From positions 124,001-188,000 of the forward strand of contig NZ_JAAIXZ010000024.1 of assembly GCF_010894435.1 (NCBI RefSeq): a stretch of 64,000 bases of DNA, written 5' to 3'. The translations under genes were made by a program, and so were the position numbers. The notes beneath the pieces were generated by a model, which had not been told where the DNA came from, made no database searches, and worked only from the letters and a program-made list of their open reading frames with translations. The DNA comes from Pyxidicoccus trucidator. GTDB lineage: Bacteria > Myxococcota > Myxococcia > Myxococcales > Myxococcaceae. Within the stretch, counting starts at the first letter, position 1. Each line of letters opens with the position of its first letter. This document shows, piece by piece, positions 53,593-61,473 of this stretch.

Positions 53593-54204
53593 TCAGAGGT
53601 AGCGGGGGACGCGCTGGCGGTAGCGCGCGTAGGCCTCGCCGAGGCGGGCGGAGAGGTAGCGCTCCTCCTGGAGCACCAGCCCGTGGAACAGCCTCCCCAG
53701 CACCGCGCACGCCCCGAGCGTCACCAGCGACGGAGCCCAGAGCGAGGCGCCCACGAGGTACAGGTAGGAGAAGACGTAGATGGGGTTGCGCGAGTAGCGG
53801 TGGAGTCCACTCTCGTGCAGCACGGGCGGGGCCTCCCCCGCGTCCACGCCGATGCGGAACGTCGCGCCCATGCCGTACTGCGCCGCCAGCATGCCCACCA
53901 GCCCGAGCACGCCCAGCGCCCAGCCCACCTCCGGCGGAAGGGCCAGCAGGGGCCGGCCCCAGGGCAGCTCGGACCAGCGCGGCCAGAGCGCCGCCGCCAC
54001 CACCGAGCCAGCCCACACCAGCGAGGCGCCGCTGATGCGCCGCGTGAAGCGCGTGTGGGCGGAGTCGGCCCCGGTGCTCCGGTAGGCCAGCGGGCTGCGG
54101 CCGAAGCGCAGGCGGTAGACGAAGCTGGAGCCCAGGTGCCCCAGCAGCAGGTGCAGCGAGATGAAGCCCAGGTAGAGCGCGGGCGCGTCGCGAAGCCCCT
54201 TCAT
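53593..54204 (-). CDS. Isoprenylcysteine methyltransferase-like membrane protein
   Basis: A 203-residue integral membrane protein with about five hydrophobic segments. The C-terminal signature LHRYSRNPIYVFSYLYLVGA, then LQEERYLSARLGEAYARYRQ and RVPRYL, matches the ICMT/phospholipid methyltransferase group. It likely methylates a carboxyl or amino group of a lipid-like substrate using SAM. ATG at 54204 overlaps the upstream acyltransferase-like gene by four bases. Confidence 0.85.
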   Translation of the reverse strand: MKGLRDAPALYLGFISLHLLLGHLGSSFVYRLRFGRSPLAYRSTGADSAHTRFTRRISGASLVWAGSVVAAALWPRWSELPWGRPLLALPPEVGWALGVLGLVGMLAAQYGMGATFRIGVDAGEAPPVLHESGLHRYSRNPIYVFSYLYLVGASLWAPSLVTLGACAVLGRLFHGLVLQEERYLSARLGEAYARYRQRVPRYL

Positions 54205-55475
54205 GGTCCCACCACCTCCGCCGGAAGCCCGAAGCCCGAGGACGCCCAGCCCGCGAGCTGCTCGGTGAAGTCGCGCAGCTCGCCCCGGGTCCACAGTCCC
54301 TCGAACGTCGCCGTGTTGATGTTGAGCGTGTCGCCAAAGCCCAGGCCCGTCGCGCCCCAGGTGGCCGTGTGGCTGCGCATGGAGTGGATGCGGAAGGGCG
54401 CGTCCACGAAGTGCTTGTCGAGCTGCCCCAGGTAGGTCGCCACCAGCGTGTTGGTGCGGGGCTCGGCCACCAGCCCGGGGCGCGCGTTGCGCCGCAGCAC
54501 GGGCCCCGGGGCGAGCCGCGCCACCGCCATGCACTCCAGCGCCGTCGTCCAGTGCACGCCCTCGTCGAGCACGCGCCGCAGCGCCTCGCGCACCAGCGCC
54601 GCCAGGGCGGGCGCGTCCTCCAGCCGGGCGCGGACCTCCCGCAGGGGAAGCTCCAGCGGCACCGTCGAGCAGCCGTTGCCCAGCATCCGCCCCAGCCCCA
54701 GCATGCGCCGCAGGTCCACCGGCACCCGCAGGCGGATGAGCCCGTCCTTCGTGGGCTCGCGCAGCGCGACGCCCGCCAGCAGCGCGGCGAAGAAGACCTC
54801 CGAGGCCTGGACGTCCGTGCGGCCAGCCGGGAGTGTCAGGCGCGCCGTCGCCATCAACGAGCGGCCCGCGGTGTCTCCACTTCGGCGCAGGCCCAGGCCC
54901 CGCTGCGCGAGGAGCCGGCGGCGGGGGCTCGCGAGGCCCAGCACCCGGCCCGGCCCGCGCAGCGCCGCGAGCAGCACCTTGCCATCCGTCAGCGCCGAGG
55001 GGCCCAGCGGGGGCGACTCCGACGCGCGCCCCGCGCAGTGCAGCCAGAGCCGCTCCAGCAGGTGGGCGAGCGCCTTGGCGTCCCCAATCGCGTGGTGGAG
55101 CTGGATGGCGAGCAGCCACGGGCCCGGCGCGCCATCGGCCAGGGGGTGGAGGTGCAGCCGCAGCGGCACGTCCCTCGCGAGGTCCACCCGGGTGTTGATG
55201 ACCCGCGTCACCGCCTCGGGCTCGTCCAGCGGCTCGGCGCCTTCCAGCAGGGCCGCGTCCACCGCCTCGTCCGTGCGCGGCGCGGGCACCCACGCACCGC
55301 GCGCGTCGTCCCAGGCCACGTTGAGGCGCTCGCTCTCGCGCACCAGGGCGCGCAAGGCCCCGCGCAGCCGCGCCACGTCGGGCCGCGCGTCGATGCGCAG
55401 CAGCACCGTGGCCCAGATGGTGGCCACCTCGCCGTCCAGCCGCGCGAGGAGCGTGTCTACGAAGTTCGCGCGCAT
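54201..55475 (-). CDS. Condensation/wax-ester-synthase-like acyltransferase
   Basis: A 424-residue protein of the BAHD/condensation/WS-DGAT fold. The active-site motif HHAIGDA lies near residue 126 (LLAIQLHHAIGDAKALAHLL). A second structural motif is the late LGFGDTLNINTATFEG. It could join an acyl-CoA to an alcohol or amine. The N-terminus MRANFVDTLLARLDGEV at ATG 55475 is chosen; ATG 55487 four codons earlier is equally possible. It overlaps the upstream GNAT-like gene by 19 bases or more. Confidence 0.72.
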   Translation of the reverse strand: MRANFVDTLLARLDGEVATIWATVLLRIDARPDVARLRGALRALVRESERLNVAWDDARGAWVPAPRTDEAVDAALLEGAEPLDEPEAVTRVINTRVDLARDVPLRLHLHPLADGAPGPWLLAIQLHHAIGDAKALAHLLERLWLHCAGRASESPPLGPSALTDGKVLLAALRGPGRVLGLASPRRRLLAQRGLGLRRSGDTAGRSLMATARLTLPAGRTDVQASEVFFAALLAGVALREPTKDGLIRLRVPVDLRRMLGLGRMLGNGCSTVPLELPLREVRARLEDAPALAALVREALRRVLDEGVHWTTALECMAVARLAPGPVLRRNARPGLVAEPRTNTLVATYLGQLDKHFVDAPFRIHSMRSHTATWGATGLGFGDTLNINTATFEGLWTRGELRDFTEQLAGWASSGFGLPAEVVGP

Positions 55476-56506
55476 CGCTCCACCCATCCGCTCCACAGGG
55501 CCCGGGCCGCCTCGCCGTCCAGCCGCGCCCGCCCCACCGCCTCGCGCGCCCGCTCCGGCACCGGCAGGTGCTGGAAGACGATGTCGTCGGGCGCGTCCAG
55601 GCTCGGGCGGAGGCCCGTCGGCAGGTAGCCCGCCGCGAGGAGCACGGGCGTGGCCTCGGCCACGCGCTGGGGCTCGCCCATGGACAGGTGGACGAGGTCC
55701 ACGCGCGCCCGCGAGGACGGGAGCGCCGTGGCCCCCTGCCCTTCCCCGGCAGGCCCCACCAGCTCCCGCCGTTCGAGCCGCAGGGACTCGTTCCAGTCGA
55801 GCGGGCGCAGCACGAGGCCCCCGGCGCGAGGGCGGCGCTCCAGCGGCGTCAGCTCCACCGTCCCCGGCAGGCCCGAGGCGGCGAGGATGGACGCGAGCCA
55901 CTCCCCCCACGGCCCCGCGGGCAGGAAGCGCCGGCGCGGAGGCAGCGGCGCGAGCACCGTCGTCATCGCCAGCGCCTGCATCGGCAGGCCCGAGCCCTCC
56001 ACCCCCACCAGCGTCTCCCCCTCGGTGTAGTCGACGATGAGGCCCACCGGCACGGCCCGCATGAAGCGCGACGCGTAGCGCTGCGCCATGAGGTGCAGCG
56101 TGGACGTCTGCTGGTGCAGGAAGCCCACGCGCGCCTCGAGCAGCTCCAGGAGGTGGCTCCACAGCCGCTCGTGCTCGGAGCGGTCCATGGCGGTGCGCCG
56201 GCCAGGCAGGGCCATGGAGAGCCCCGAGTCCAGGGAGTCCCGCCCCGGCTTGCGCCACAGCCCCGTGTGCCAGAGGAGCGTGCCCTGGGCGTCGAACTCC
56301 CCCAGGCTGAGCAGCGCGCCGGCCCTCCAGAGCCGCGAGGCCCCTCCAGGCTCATGGAGGAAGCGGTAGGAGTAGCTCCCGGCGTAGCGCGCGTGGAGCA
56401 GCTCTCGCAGCGCGGGCTCATCGGGCTCCGCCAGCCAGCGGGTGTGCTCGCTGGGCTGGGCGGCGCGAAGGCCGTCAAAAGGGGTGGCGGCGCGTTCCCG
56501 GCACAT
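55457..56506 (-). CDS. GNAT-like acyltransferase, first gene of the lipid operon
   Basis: A 349-residue protein. The pattern HARYAGSYSYRFLHEPGGAS, the beta-strand run GEFDAQGTLLWHTGLW and a second half with VDLVHLSMGEPQRVAEATPV, LLAAGYLPTGLRPSL resembles a tandem GNAT fold. The classical acetyl-CoA R/Q-x-x-G-x-G/A loop is not clearly kept. I call it GNAT-like only. No good ribosome site precedes the ATG at 56506, so the start could be internal. It heads the operon; the upstream 230 bp before the pseudogene is the likely promoter region. Confidence 0.6.
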   Translation of the reverse strand: MCRERAATPFDGLRAAQPSEHTRWLAEPDEPALRELLHARYAGSYSYRFLHEPGGASRLWRAGALLSLGEFDAQGTLLWHTGLWRKPGRDSLDSGLSMALPGRRTAMDRSEHERLWSHLLELLEARVGFLHQQTSTLHLMAQRYASRFMRAVPVGLIVDYTEGETLVGVEGSGLPMQALAMTTVLAPLPPRRRFLPAGPWGEWLASILAASGLPGTVELTPLERRPRAGGLVLRPLDWNESLRLERRELVGPAGEGQGATALPSSRARVDLVHLSMGEPQRVAEATPVLLAAGYLPTGLRPSLDAPDDIVFQHLPVPERAREAVGRARLDGEAARALWSGWVERCARTS

Positions 56507-56735
56507 GGAGTGTCAGCAATGCACCAACAGGGCCAGCCGGGAAGCCCCCCTCCTTCCGAGGGGATGGGCCCGGCCGCCGCCCCGCGCCCCCACCGGGTGT
56601 GCAGCCCGCTACACGGGTTGGAGTGCTCGGATGCACAGGCGGCAAGCGCCTGCCCGGCCGTGCATCCCCGGCGCCCTGGTCGCACCTCGAACCCCCGAGC
56701 ACTCAGGGGCTCCAAGGTCGCGGCGCCAGCCCCGT

Positions 56736-57300
56736 TCACGGGTAGTGGATGCGGGCCCGGATGGCGCGGTGGCCGGAGTAGTTGAGCGGGTTGTCCGAGC
56801 CGGTGAACTTGCGGTCGGCGGCGTCGCCCTCGTCATAGGTGACGGTGTGGCCCGAGGACGAGCGGGCCGCCGCGTTGAAGAAGAGGAAGTCGATGCGCCC
56901 CCCTCCCCCTCCCGTCCAGTTGTCCTGCAGGCACGCCTTGCTCCCCCCGCAGACCTCGTAGATGGGGTCGTTCCAGGCGTAGTTGACGGTGCTGGAGAGC
57001 TGGCTGTTCGCCTGGTTGTACCACTGCTCTTGTCCCTGAAAGCCATGCGCACGCCGATGGAGCGCGACTGGCCGTTCAGGCCTGGCCCGCGCCGCTCATC
57101 TGGTGGACGATGAAGACGTCCGGCGAGTACGTCTGGTCCTTCATGTAATAGATGAGGTCCTGCCAGTCCCCCTCACACGGGTTCTCACCGGGGTTGGGCA
57201 GGTTCTCGTAGTTCACGTTGTAGACCACCAGGAAGCCCGGGTTCTCGTTCACCGTGACGCCCTGGGGGAGCGAGCCCAGGCCTGATGCGTTCTCGGGTGT
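56736..57300 (-). pseudogene. Remnant of an endonuclease/exonuclease/phosphatase (EEP) family gene
   Basis: Two coding blocks lie in different frames on the minus strand. The upstream block (57300 to the TGA at 57078-57076) reads GFLVVYNVNYENLP, WQDLIYYMKDQ and SPDVFIVHQMSG, the beginning of an EEP domain. The downstream block, ending at TGA 56738-56736, reads WYNQANSQLSSTVNYAWNDP, RIDFLFFNAA and YSGHRAIRARIHYP, the end of such a domain. A third-frame piece (GQSRSIGVRMAFRDK) lies between them. The middle of the domain is missing and there is no start codon, so this is a gene broken by deletion and frameshift. Confidence 0.75.
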
Positions 57301-57425
57301 TAGCGATTACGTGAGGGAGCCTCGTGAGAGTGAGGCGCGGTGCGGCAAAGCTCCGCCGTTCGGCCGAGGCGCCGCGCACCGCGGGGACTGTAGCGGCCAG
57401 TAGCGGAGGGAGAGCCGGCGAGCCC

Positions 57426-57700
57426 TCATGCGGGTGTGGCAAGCGCTTCCAGTCTTCGTCCATGGACGAGGCTGTCGCGAAGCGACTCGCACGCGCGAGC
57501 CCACTCCACGAGGTGGCGGCCTTCCGGAGGCAGACGCGCTCTCCAGCACGCGAGCAGGTTGAAGGCCAGCGCCCGCAGCCAGGCCACCACCTCCAGGGCC
57601 TCGCGGTCCGGGCGACAACTACGCTGGCACAGGGGGGGCTCCTCTGCACCTACCACCACCCTCAACAGGGCCTCCATCTCTCCTATACTTGATTCGAGGG
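57426..57700 (-). pseudogene. Probable transposase C-terminal fragment
   Basis: The minus-strand frame reads ALEVVAWLRALAFNLLACWR, then ARLPPEGRHLVEWARACESL and RDSLVHG, before a stop at 57428-57426. The pattern resembles the C-terminus of IS4-type transposases, but the DDE core is absent. The flanking DNA between 57,300 and 57,880 otherwise shows no gene. The family is uncertain. Confidence 0.4.
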
Positions 57701-57840
57701 ACGGCTGACTCTGCCAGGGCCACCAACAAGGCTGGGCGCCGCGCCCGACCCGCGAGCCGTGCCTCCGCGCTGCCCTGGGCAACCTCAGCCCAGGGCTGGC
57801 CACATGCCCACTACTGCTCACGGAGAACTGACCGACGCGG

Positions 57841-57868
57841 GCCCGGCGCTCCCAAGAGGGCGCCGGGC
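57841..57868 (-). terminator. Stem-loop after the RCC1 gene
   Basis: GCCCGGCGC and GCGCCGGGC form a 9-bp perfect stem around ten bases, 12 bases downstream of the RCC1 stop on the minus strand. There is no T tract, so it may be a stabilising 3' hairpin. Confidence 0.45.
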
Positions 57869-57880
57869 TCAAGGGCGGGG

Positions 57881-60076
57881 CTACGGGGTAACAGTGAACG
57901 CAGTCGGCTGGGTAGAGGTGAGGCCCTGCACCTGTGTCGGGGTGGAGGTCCCTCCGCCCCATGCCCACACGGAACTATCCGTGTTCAATAGCAGTGAACT
58001 CGTCGCACTCGCGGAGATCATGGTCGCGGCGGCGGAAACCCCCACGTACGTTCCGTAATTATTATTGTCGGTGGTCGTCCCATCGCCGAGCTGGCCGAAA
58101 GAATTGTCACCCCAGTTGACCAAGTAACCAAGCCCAGCGAGCACGAGGGTGTACGCATCACCCGCTGCAACACCCAGCACCGAACTCCGGGCCAGAAGAG
58201 GAACGGAACTGCTGTTGGTTGAGCCGTTGCCACTGCAGAGCTGCCCATCGCTGTTGTATCCCCAGGCCCACAGGTCTCCAGACGTGGTGATCGCCGTCAC
58301 ATGGGCGTATCCTGCGGCAAGGGTGGCCACTCCGGTGATACCCTGGATCTGGGTCGGGTTGGGGGTGGCATTGTACCCGCCGCTACCCAGCGCACCGTGC
58401 TGATCGTACCCCGAGCCCCAGACGGTTCCATCCGCCTTGAGGAAGAGTGAGTAGTAAGTCCCGGCGGCAATTGCTTTTACGCCCGCGATCTTCGCCCTTA
58501 CGGGGGTGGCGCGGCTCGTATAGCCTCCATCCCCTAACGCACCAAGACCGTTATACCCCCAAGCCCAGACGGTTCCATCGGACTTCACCGCGAGCGAGTG
58601 GCCATTGCCGGCCGAAACGGCGACAACGCTCGTGAGCCCCTGTACACGCCTGGGTGTCGAACGAGTCGTCACGGTTCCATCTCCGAGTTGGCCGCTATAA
58701 TTGGCACCCCATGCCCAGACGGTTCCATCCGCCTTGAGAGCCAGGGCATGTCCCGAACTCGCGGCGATGGCAGTCACGCCCGTCAGTCCCTGCACCAGCA
58801 CAGGAGCAGTGGTACCGGAACCACTCCAGGCCCACACGGTTCCATCCTCTTTGAGCGCCAGATGCTGGTTGTCGCTCGCGGCGATGGAAGTGATGTTGTT
58901 GAAGCCCATCGCCTGTACGGGAGCCGGGCTCGCATTGATGGTCCCGTCTCCCAGTTGACCGAAGTAGTTGTCACCCCACGACTTCACCGCTCCATTGACC
59001 AGTGCGACGGTGTAGAAGCCTCCAGCGGCGAGGGCGGTCACTCCCGTCAGGCCCTGCACCTGCACCGGGGTGGTGCTCGAATCCATCGTCCCGTCCCCGA
59101 GTTGGCCAAAGTAGTTGTCACCCCAAGCATGCACCGCGCCAGTCGTCAGCGCCAGGGAGTGGGAGCTGCCTGCGACAATCGCGCTCGCACCGGAGATACC
59201 GGCGACCTGAACTGGACTCGCGCGCGCATCGGTGGTCCCGTCGCCCAGCTGGCCGTAGGAGTTGTCGCCCCAAGCCCACAACGTCCCGTCGGCCTTCAGC
59301 GCCAGGGAGTGAGCACCGCCCACTGCGATGGCGATGACATCGGAGACACCCTGCACCTGCACCGGAGAGGAGCTCGCGTCGGTCGTGCCATCACCCAGTT
59401 GTCCCTGGGCGTTGTCTCCCCAAGCCCAGACGGTTCCATCTGACTTCAGCGCCAGGGTGAAGTAGTCTCCTGCGGCGATGGCGGTCACTCCCGTCAGGTC
59501 CTGTACCTGGACGGGAGTCGCGCTCGACACTGCCGTGCCGTCTCCAAGCTGTCCATAATAATTGTCACCCCAGGCCAGCACGCTGCCATCCGCCTTGAGC
59601 GCCAGCGAATGGTAGTCGCCCGCCGCGAGCGCACTCACGTTCGAGAGTCCTGTCACCTGAACCGGACGGTGACGCGTCGAGTTCGTTCCGTCTCCGAGCT
59701 GGCCAGCGTAATTGTCCCCCCAAGCCCACACGCTGCCATCCACCCTGCGTGCCAGCGTGAAGTAGCTCCCCGCAGCAATAGCGGTGATGTCCTTCAGGTT
59801 GTCGACCCGCCTCGGATGGAAACGATCGGCTGCAGTGCCATCTCCGAGTTGTCCAAAGTAGTTGCCACCCCAGGTCCAGACGGTGCCATTCGCCTTCAGT
59901 GCCACGGTATGGGCATTGCCTGCGGAGATGGCAGGCGCGGTGACAAGTGCCTGGTCTTGCGTCGTGAGGGCTTCATCGGAGAGTTCAGACTCGGGCTGAG
60001 CAGGCTGGACGCAGCCACTCCAAAGAAGCCCAGACAAGAAGAAGGAGAGGACAAAGGTAATTTTCTGTCGTTGCAC
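57881..60076 (-). CDS. RCC1-repeat lipoprotein
   Basis: A 731-residue exported lipoprotein. The signal segment ends in SGLLWSGC near residue 22. About thirteen RCC1-type blades follow, each with a strand pair of the form (H/Y)(S/T)LALKADGTVWAWGDN followed by Y(F/Y)GQLGDGT. A complete set would make one or two seven-bladed propellers at the cell surface. The role is unknown; bacterial RCC1 proteins are often accessory. The gene is visibly more A/T-rich than the chromosome around it and sits among transposase remnants, so it was probably acquired. It starts at GTG 60076 with AGGAG about nine bases upstream. Confidence 0.9.
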   Translation of the reverse strand: MQRQKITFVLSFFLSGLLWSGCVQPAQPESELSDEALTTQDQALVTAPAISAGNAHTVALKANGTVWTWGGNYFGQLGDGTAADRFHPRRVDNLKDITAIAAGSYFTLARRVDGSVWAWGDNYAGQLGDGTNSTRHRPVQVTGLSNVSALAAGDYHSLALKADGSVLAWGDNYYGQLGDGTAVSSATPVQVQDLTGVTAIAAGDYFTLALKSDGTVWAWGDNAQGQLGDGTTDASSSPVQVQGVSDVIAIAVGGAHSLALKADGTLWAWGDNSYGQLGDGTTDARASPVQVAGISGASAIVAGSSHSLALTTGAVHAWGDNYFGQLGDGTMDSSTTPVQVQGLTGVTALAAGGFYTVALVNGAVKSWGDNYFGQLGDGTINASPAPVQAMGFNNITSIAASDNQHLALKEDGTVWAWSGSGTTAPVLVQGLTGVTAIAASSGHALALKADGTVWAWGANYSGQLGDGTVTTRSTPRRVQGLTSVVAVSAGNGHSLAVKSDGTVWAWGYNGLGALGDGGYTSRATPVRAKIAGVKAIAAGTYYSLFLKADGTVWGSGYDQHGALGSGGYNATPNPTQIQGITGVATLAAGYAHVTAITTSGDLWAWGYNSDGQLCSGNGSTNSSSVPLLARSSVLGVAAGDAYTLVLAGLGYLVNWGDNSFGQLGDGTTTDNNNYGTYVGVSAAATMISASATSSLLLNTDSSVWAWGGGTSTPTQVQGLTSTQPTAFTVTP

Positions 60077-60361
60077 GGTGCGGCTCCTGCGAGGGCGACT
60101 CCAATGAGAGGCGCGGCGCAGACGTTATATTCTGAACTATCCAGCTTGTCATTAAAAACCGTGATTTGGTTATTTTCCATAGCCATGGCCGCACAACGAG
60201 GTCCGCCAGAAGCGGATGGGGGTTTCTGGTTTGCATCTTGAACACGTCCAGTGCAGGCAGTTGCACCGCGTCTCCACCGGCCCGGTGCATAAGTCCGAGC
60301 GGCACCTGTCAGCAGCACTCCTCGGCCCCTCTGCACCTGCCACCACCCCCAACCAGGGTGC

Positions 60362-60718
60362 GCGTCAACACTCTGGGGCGTGGGACTGGCCTACAATCTG
60401 GTGCGACTGGAGATGGAGCGCATCGCCGAAGAGGCCGATGTGCCTCCCACCCGAATCAGCTTCGCCATTGCCCTGCGTCTCATCCGCGACGAGTGGATGT
60501 GGCTGGCCGGCGCGAGCCTTGGAGCGATTCCCAAACATCTGCGACGCCTGAGAGAAGAGGTGAAACGCTTCATCCTCCCGCTGCGGCGAAGCCACAGACG
60601 CTATCCGCGTGCGGTGAAAATCAAGATAAGCAGCTACCCACGGAAGCGTCCCAAGTCCCAACCCGGTCCGTCGAGCACGCTCCCGCAGGCCACTACGTCG
60701 TGTTCGTGCCTAAAGTGA
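60362..60718 (+). pseudogene. Transposase C-terminal fragment (IS4-like)
   Basis: The frame reads [20 protein letters not shown], then [40 protein letters not shown] and [18 protein letters not shown] before a stop. This is the familiar C-terminal end of IS4-family transposases (LWG[11 protein letters not shown]). The DDE catalytic domain is missing upstream, where the DNA lacks coding character. The final residues after KRP run into unrelated sequence. Confidence 0.75.
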
Positions 60719-60873
60719 ACTGCATTGACTTTAGACCCTCGGATGTCGAGCGATTTTCCGAGGGAATCTCTTTCGGCGAGCGCCCGTAGTGGCCAATCAG
60801 AATCCGGGCCTTGCTTGCGTCGCAAGAGGCGTTATGGTGGCGCCGGCCTATGGCTGTACAGCCTTCGCGCTCG

Positions 60874-61387
60874 CTACGCCTGGTTGCTGTTTGCTGTTGA
60901 CGCAGCGCTTACGGCATTCGCCAGTTGGTACAGAAGCGCGAGAGCAATTCCAGCGATGTCTGGCGTGCAGTGCTGCGGACGAACGAGTCCATGGGCAAAT
61001 TCGTTTCGGAGATTGAGTCCTGTTTGTGAGTTTAGAATTGAGTCAATATGGCTCCAAAGATCATTCCCTAGATATTCTTTTATCGTTCGGCCATCTGGAA
61101 GGGCTCGGCGCATCAGCTTTCCGAGAGTGGCGTCATCGGTTCGAGAGGTGCCATCGCCGACATCTGGCTTGAATTCAGTGGTGTCGACTCCGAGGCTGCG
61201 GAGGTGTTGGCGCAGGACATCCTCTATTCTCAGAACGAGAACGCGCGAGGCGGAAATGAAGTCTTGAGCAATGAGGCGCCCGCACCCGTGTCGGAGCAGC
61301 AGCATAGTCCCGTCATCCAATGCCAGCGGCGAGAGCGGCGCGACGAGATGCTCTTCTGATAGTCCTACGGCTTGTGCTGCTTGGAAG
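60874..61387 (-). pseudogene. DUF4209-like C-terminal fragment, interrupted by the group II intron
   Basis: From the intron junction (61387) the minus strand encodes about 170 residues: FQAAQAVGLSEEHLVAPLSP, then LIAQDFISASRVLVLRIEDV, and the closing NLRNEFAHGLV, typical of DUF4209 C-termini (LRN-x-x-AHG). An ATG at 61320 could allow a 148-residue product. The N-terminal part of the gene is not found: beyond the intron only about 47 bases remain before IS66-like DNA. If the intron were spliced out, the frame would stay open across the junction (codon TA|C). Base composition is more A/T-rich than the chromosome. Its function is unknown; it may be a defence-associated domain. Confidence 0.65.
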
Positions 61388-61440
61388 GTCGCGGTAGGGA
61401 CGGCCCTTCGCCGTTTCCGGCTGAGGCCGCCCCCCGCACA

Positions 61441-61473
61441 GATCCCAGCGAGCGGAACTACCGCACTGGGCTC
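61441..61473 (-). ncRNA. Group II intron domain V
   Basis: The minus-strand sequence GAGCCCAG...CTGGGATC folds into the conserved domain V hairpin: a lower stem with the catalytic AGC, an internal bulge, and the upper hairpin GCGG-TAGTT-CCGC. It is the ribozyme core. The maturase stop codon TAG lies inside its upper loop, so coding sequence and ribozyme overlap. Confidence 0.8.

Larger units (their letters stand above)
57641..60358. repeat. Imperfect direct repeats flanking the RCC1 gene
   Basis: A 30-base segment beginning CCTCTGCACCTACCACCACC (57641-57670) recurs as a 31-base segment beginning CCTCTGCACCTGCCACCACC (60328-60358), with two substitutions and one insertion. The copies are in the same orientation and enclose the RCC1-repeat gene. 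Both lie beside transposase remnants. Confidence 0.5.

Noticed and set aside
38871-56506. Genomic island bounded by the tRNA-Arg gene
   Set aside because: No integrase and no second copy of the tRNA 3' end were found; the TTTGGTACC repeats alone are too short.
60725-61267. Plus-strand frame rich in Arg/Ser opposite the DUF4209 fragment
   Set aside because: Antisense to a recognisable DUF4209-like sequence; no motif.
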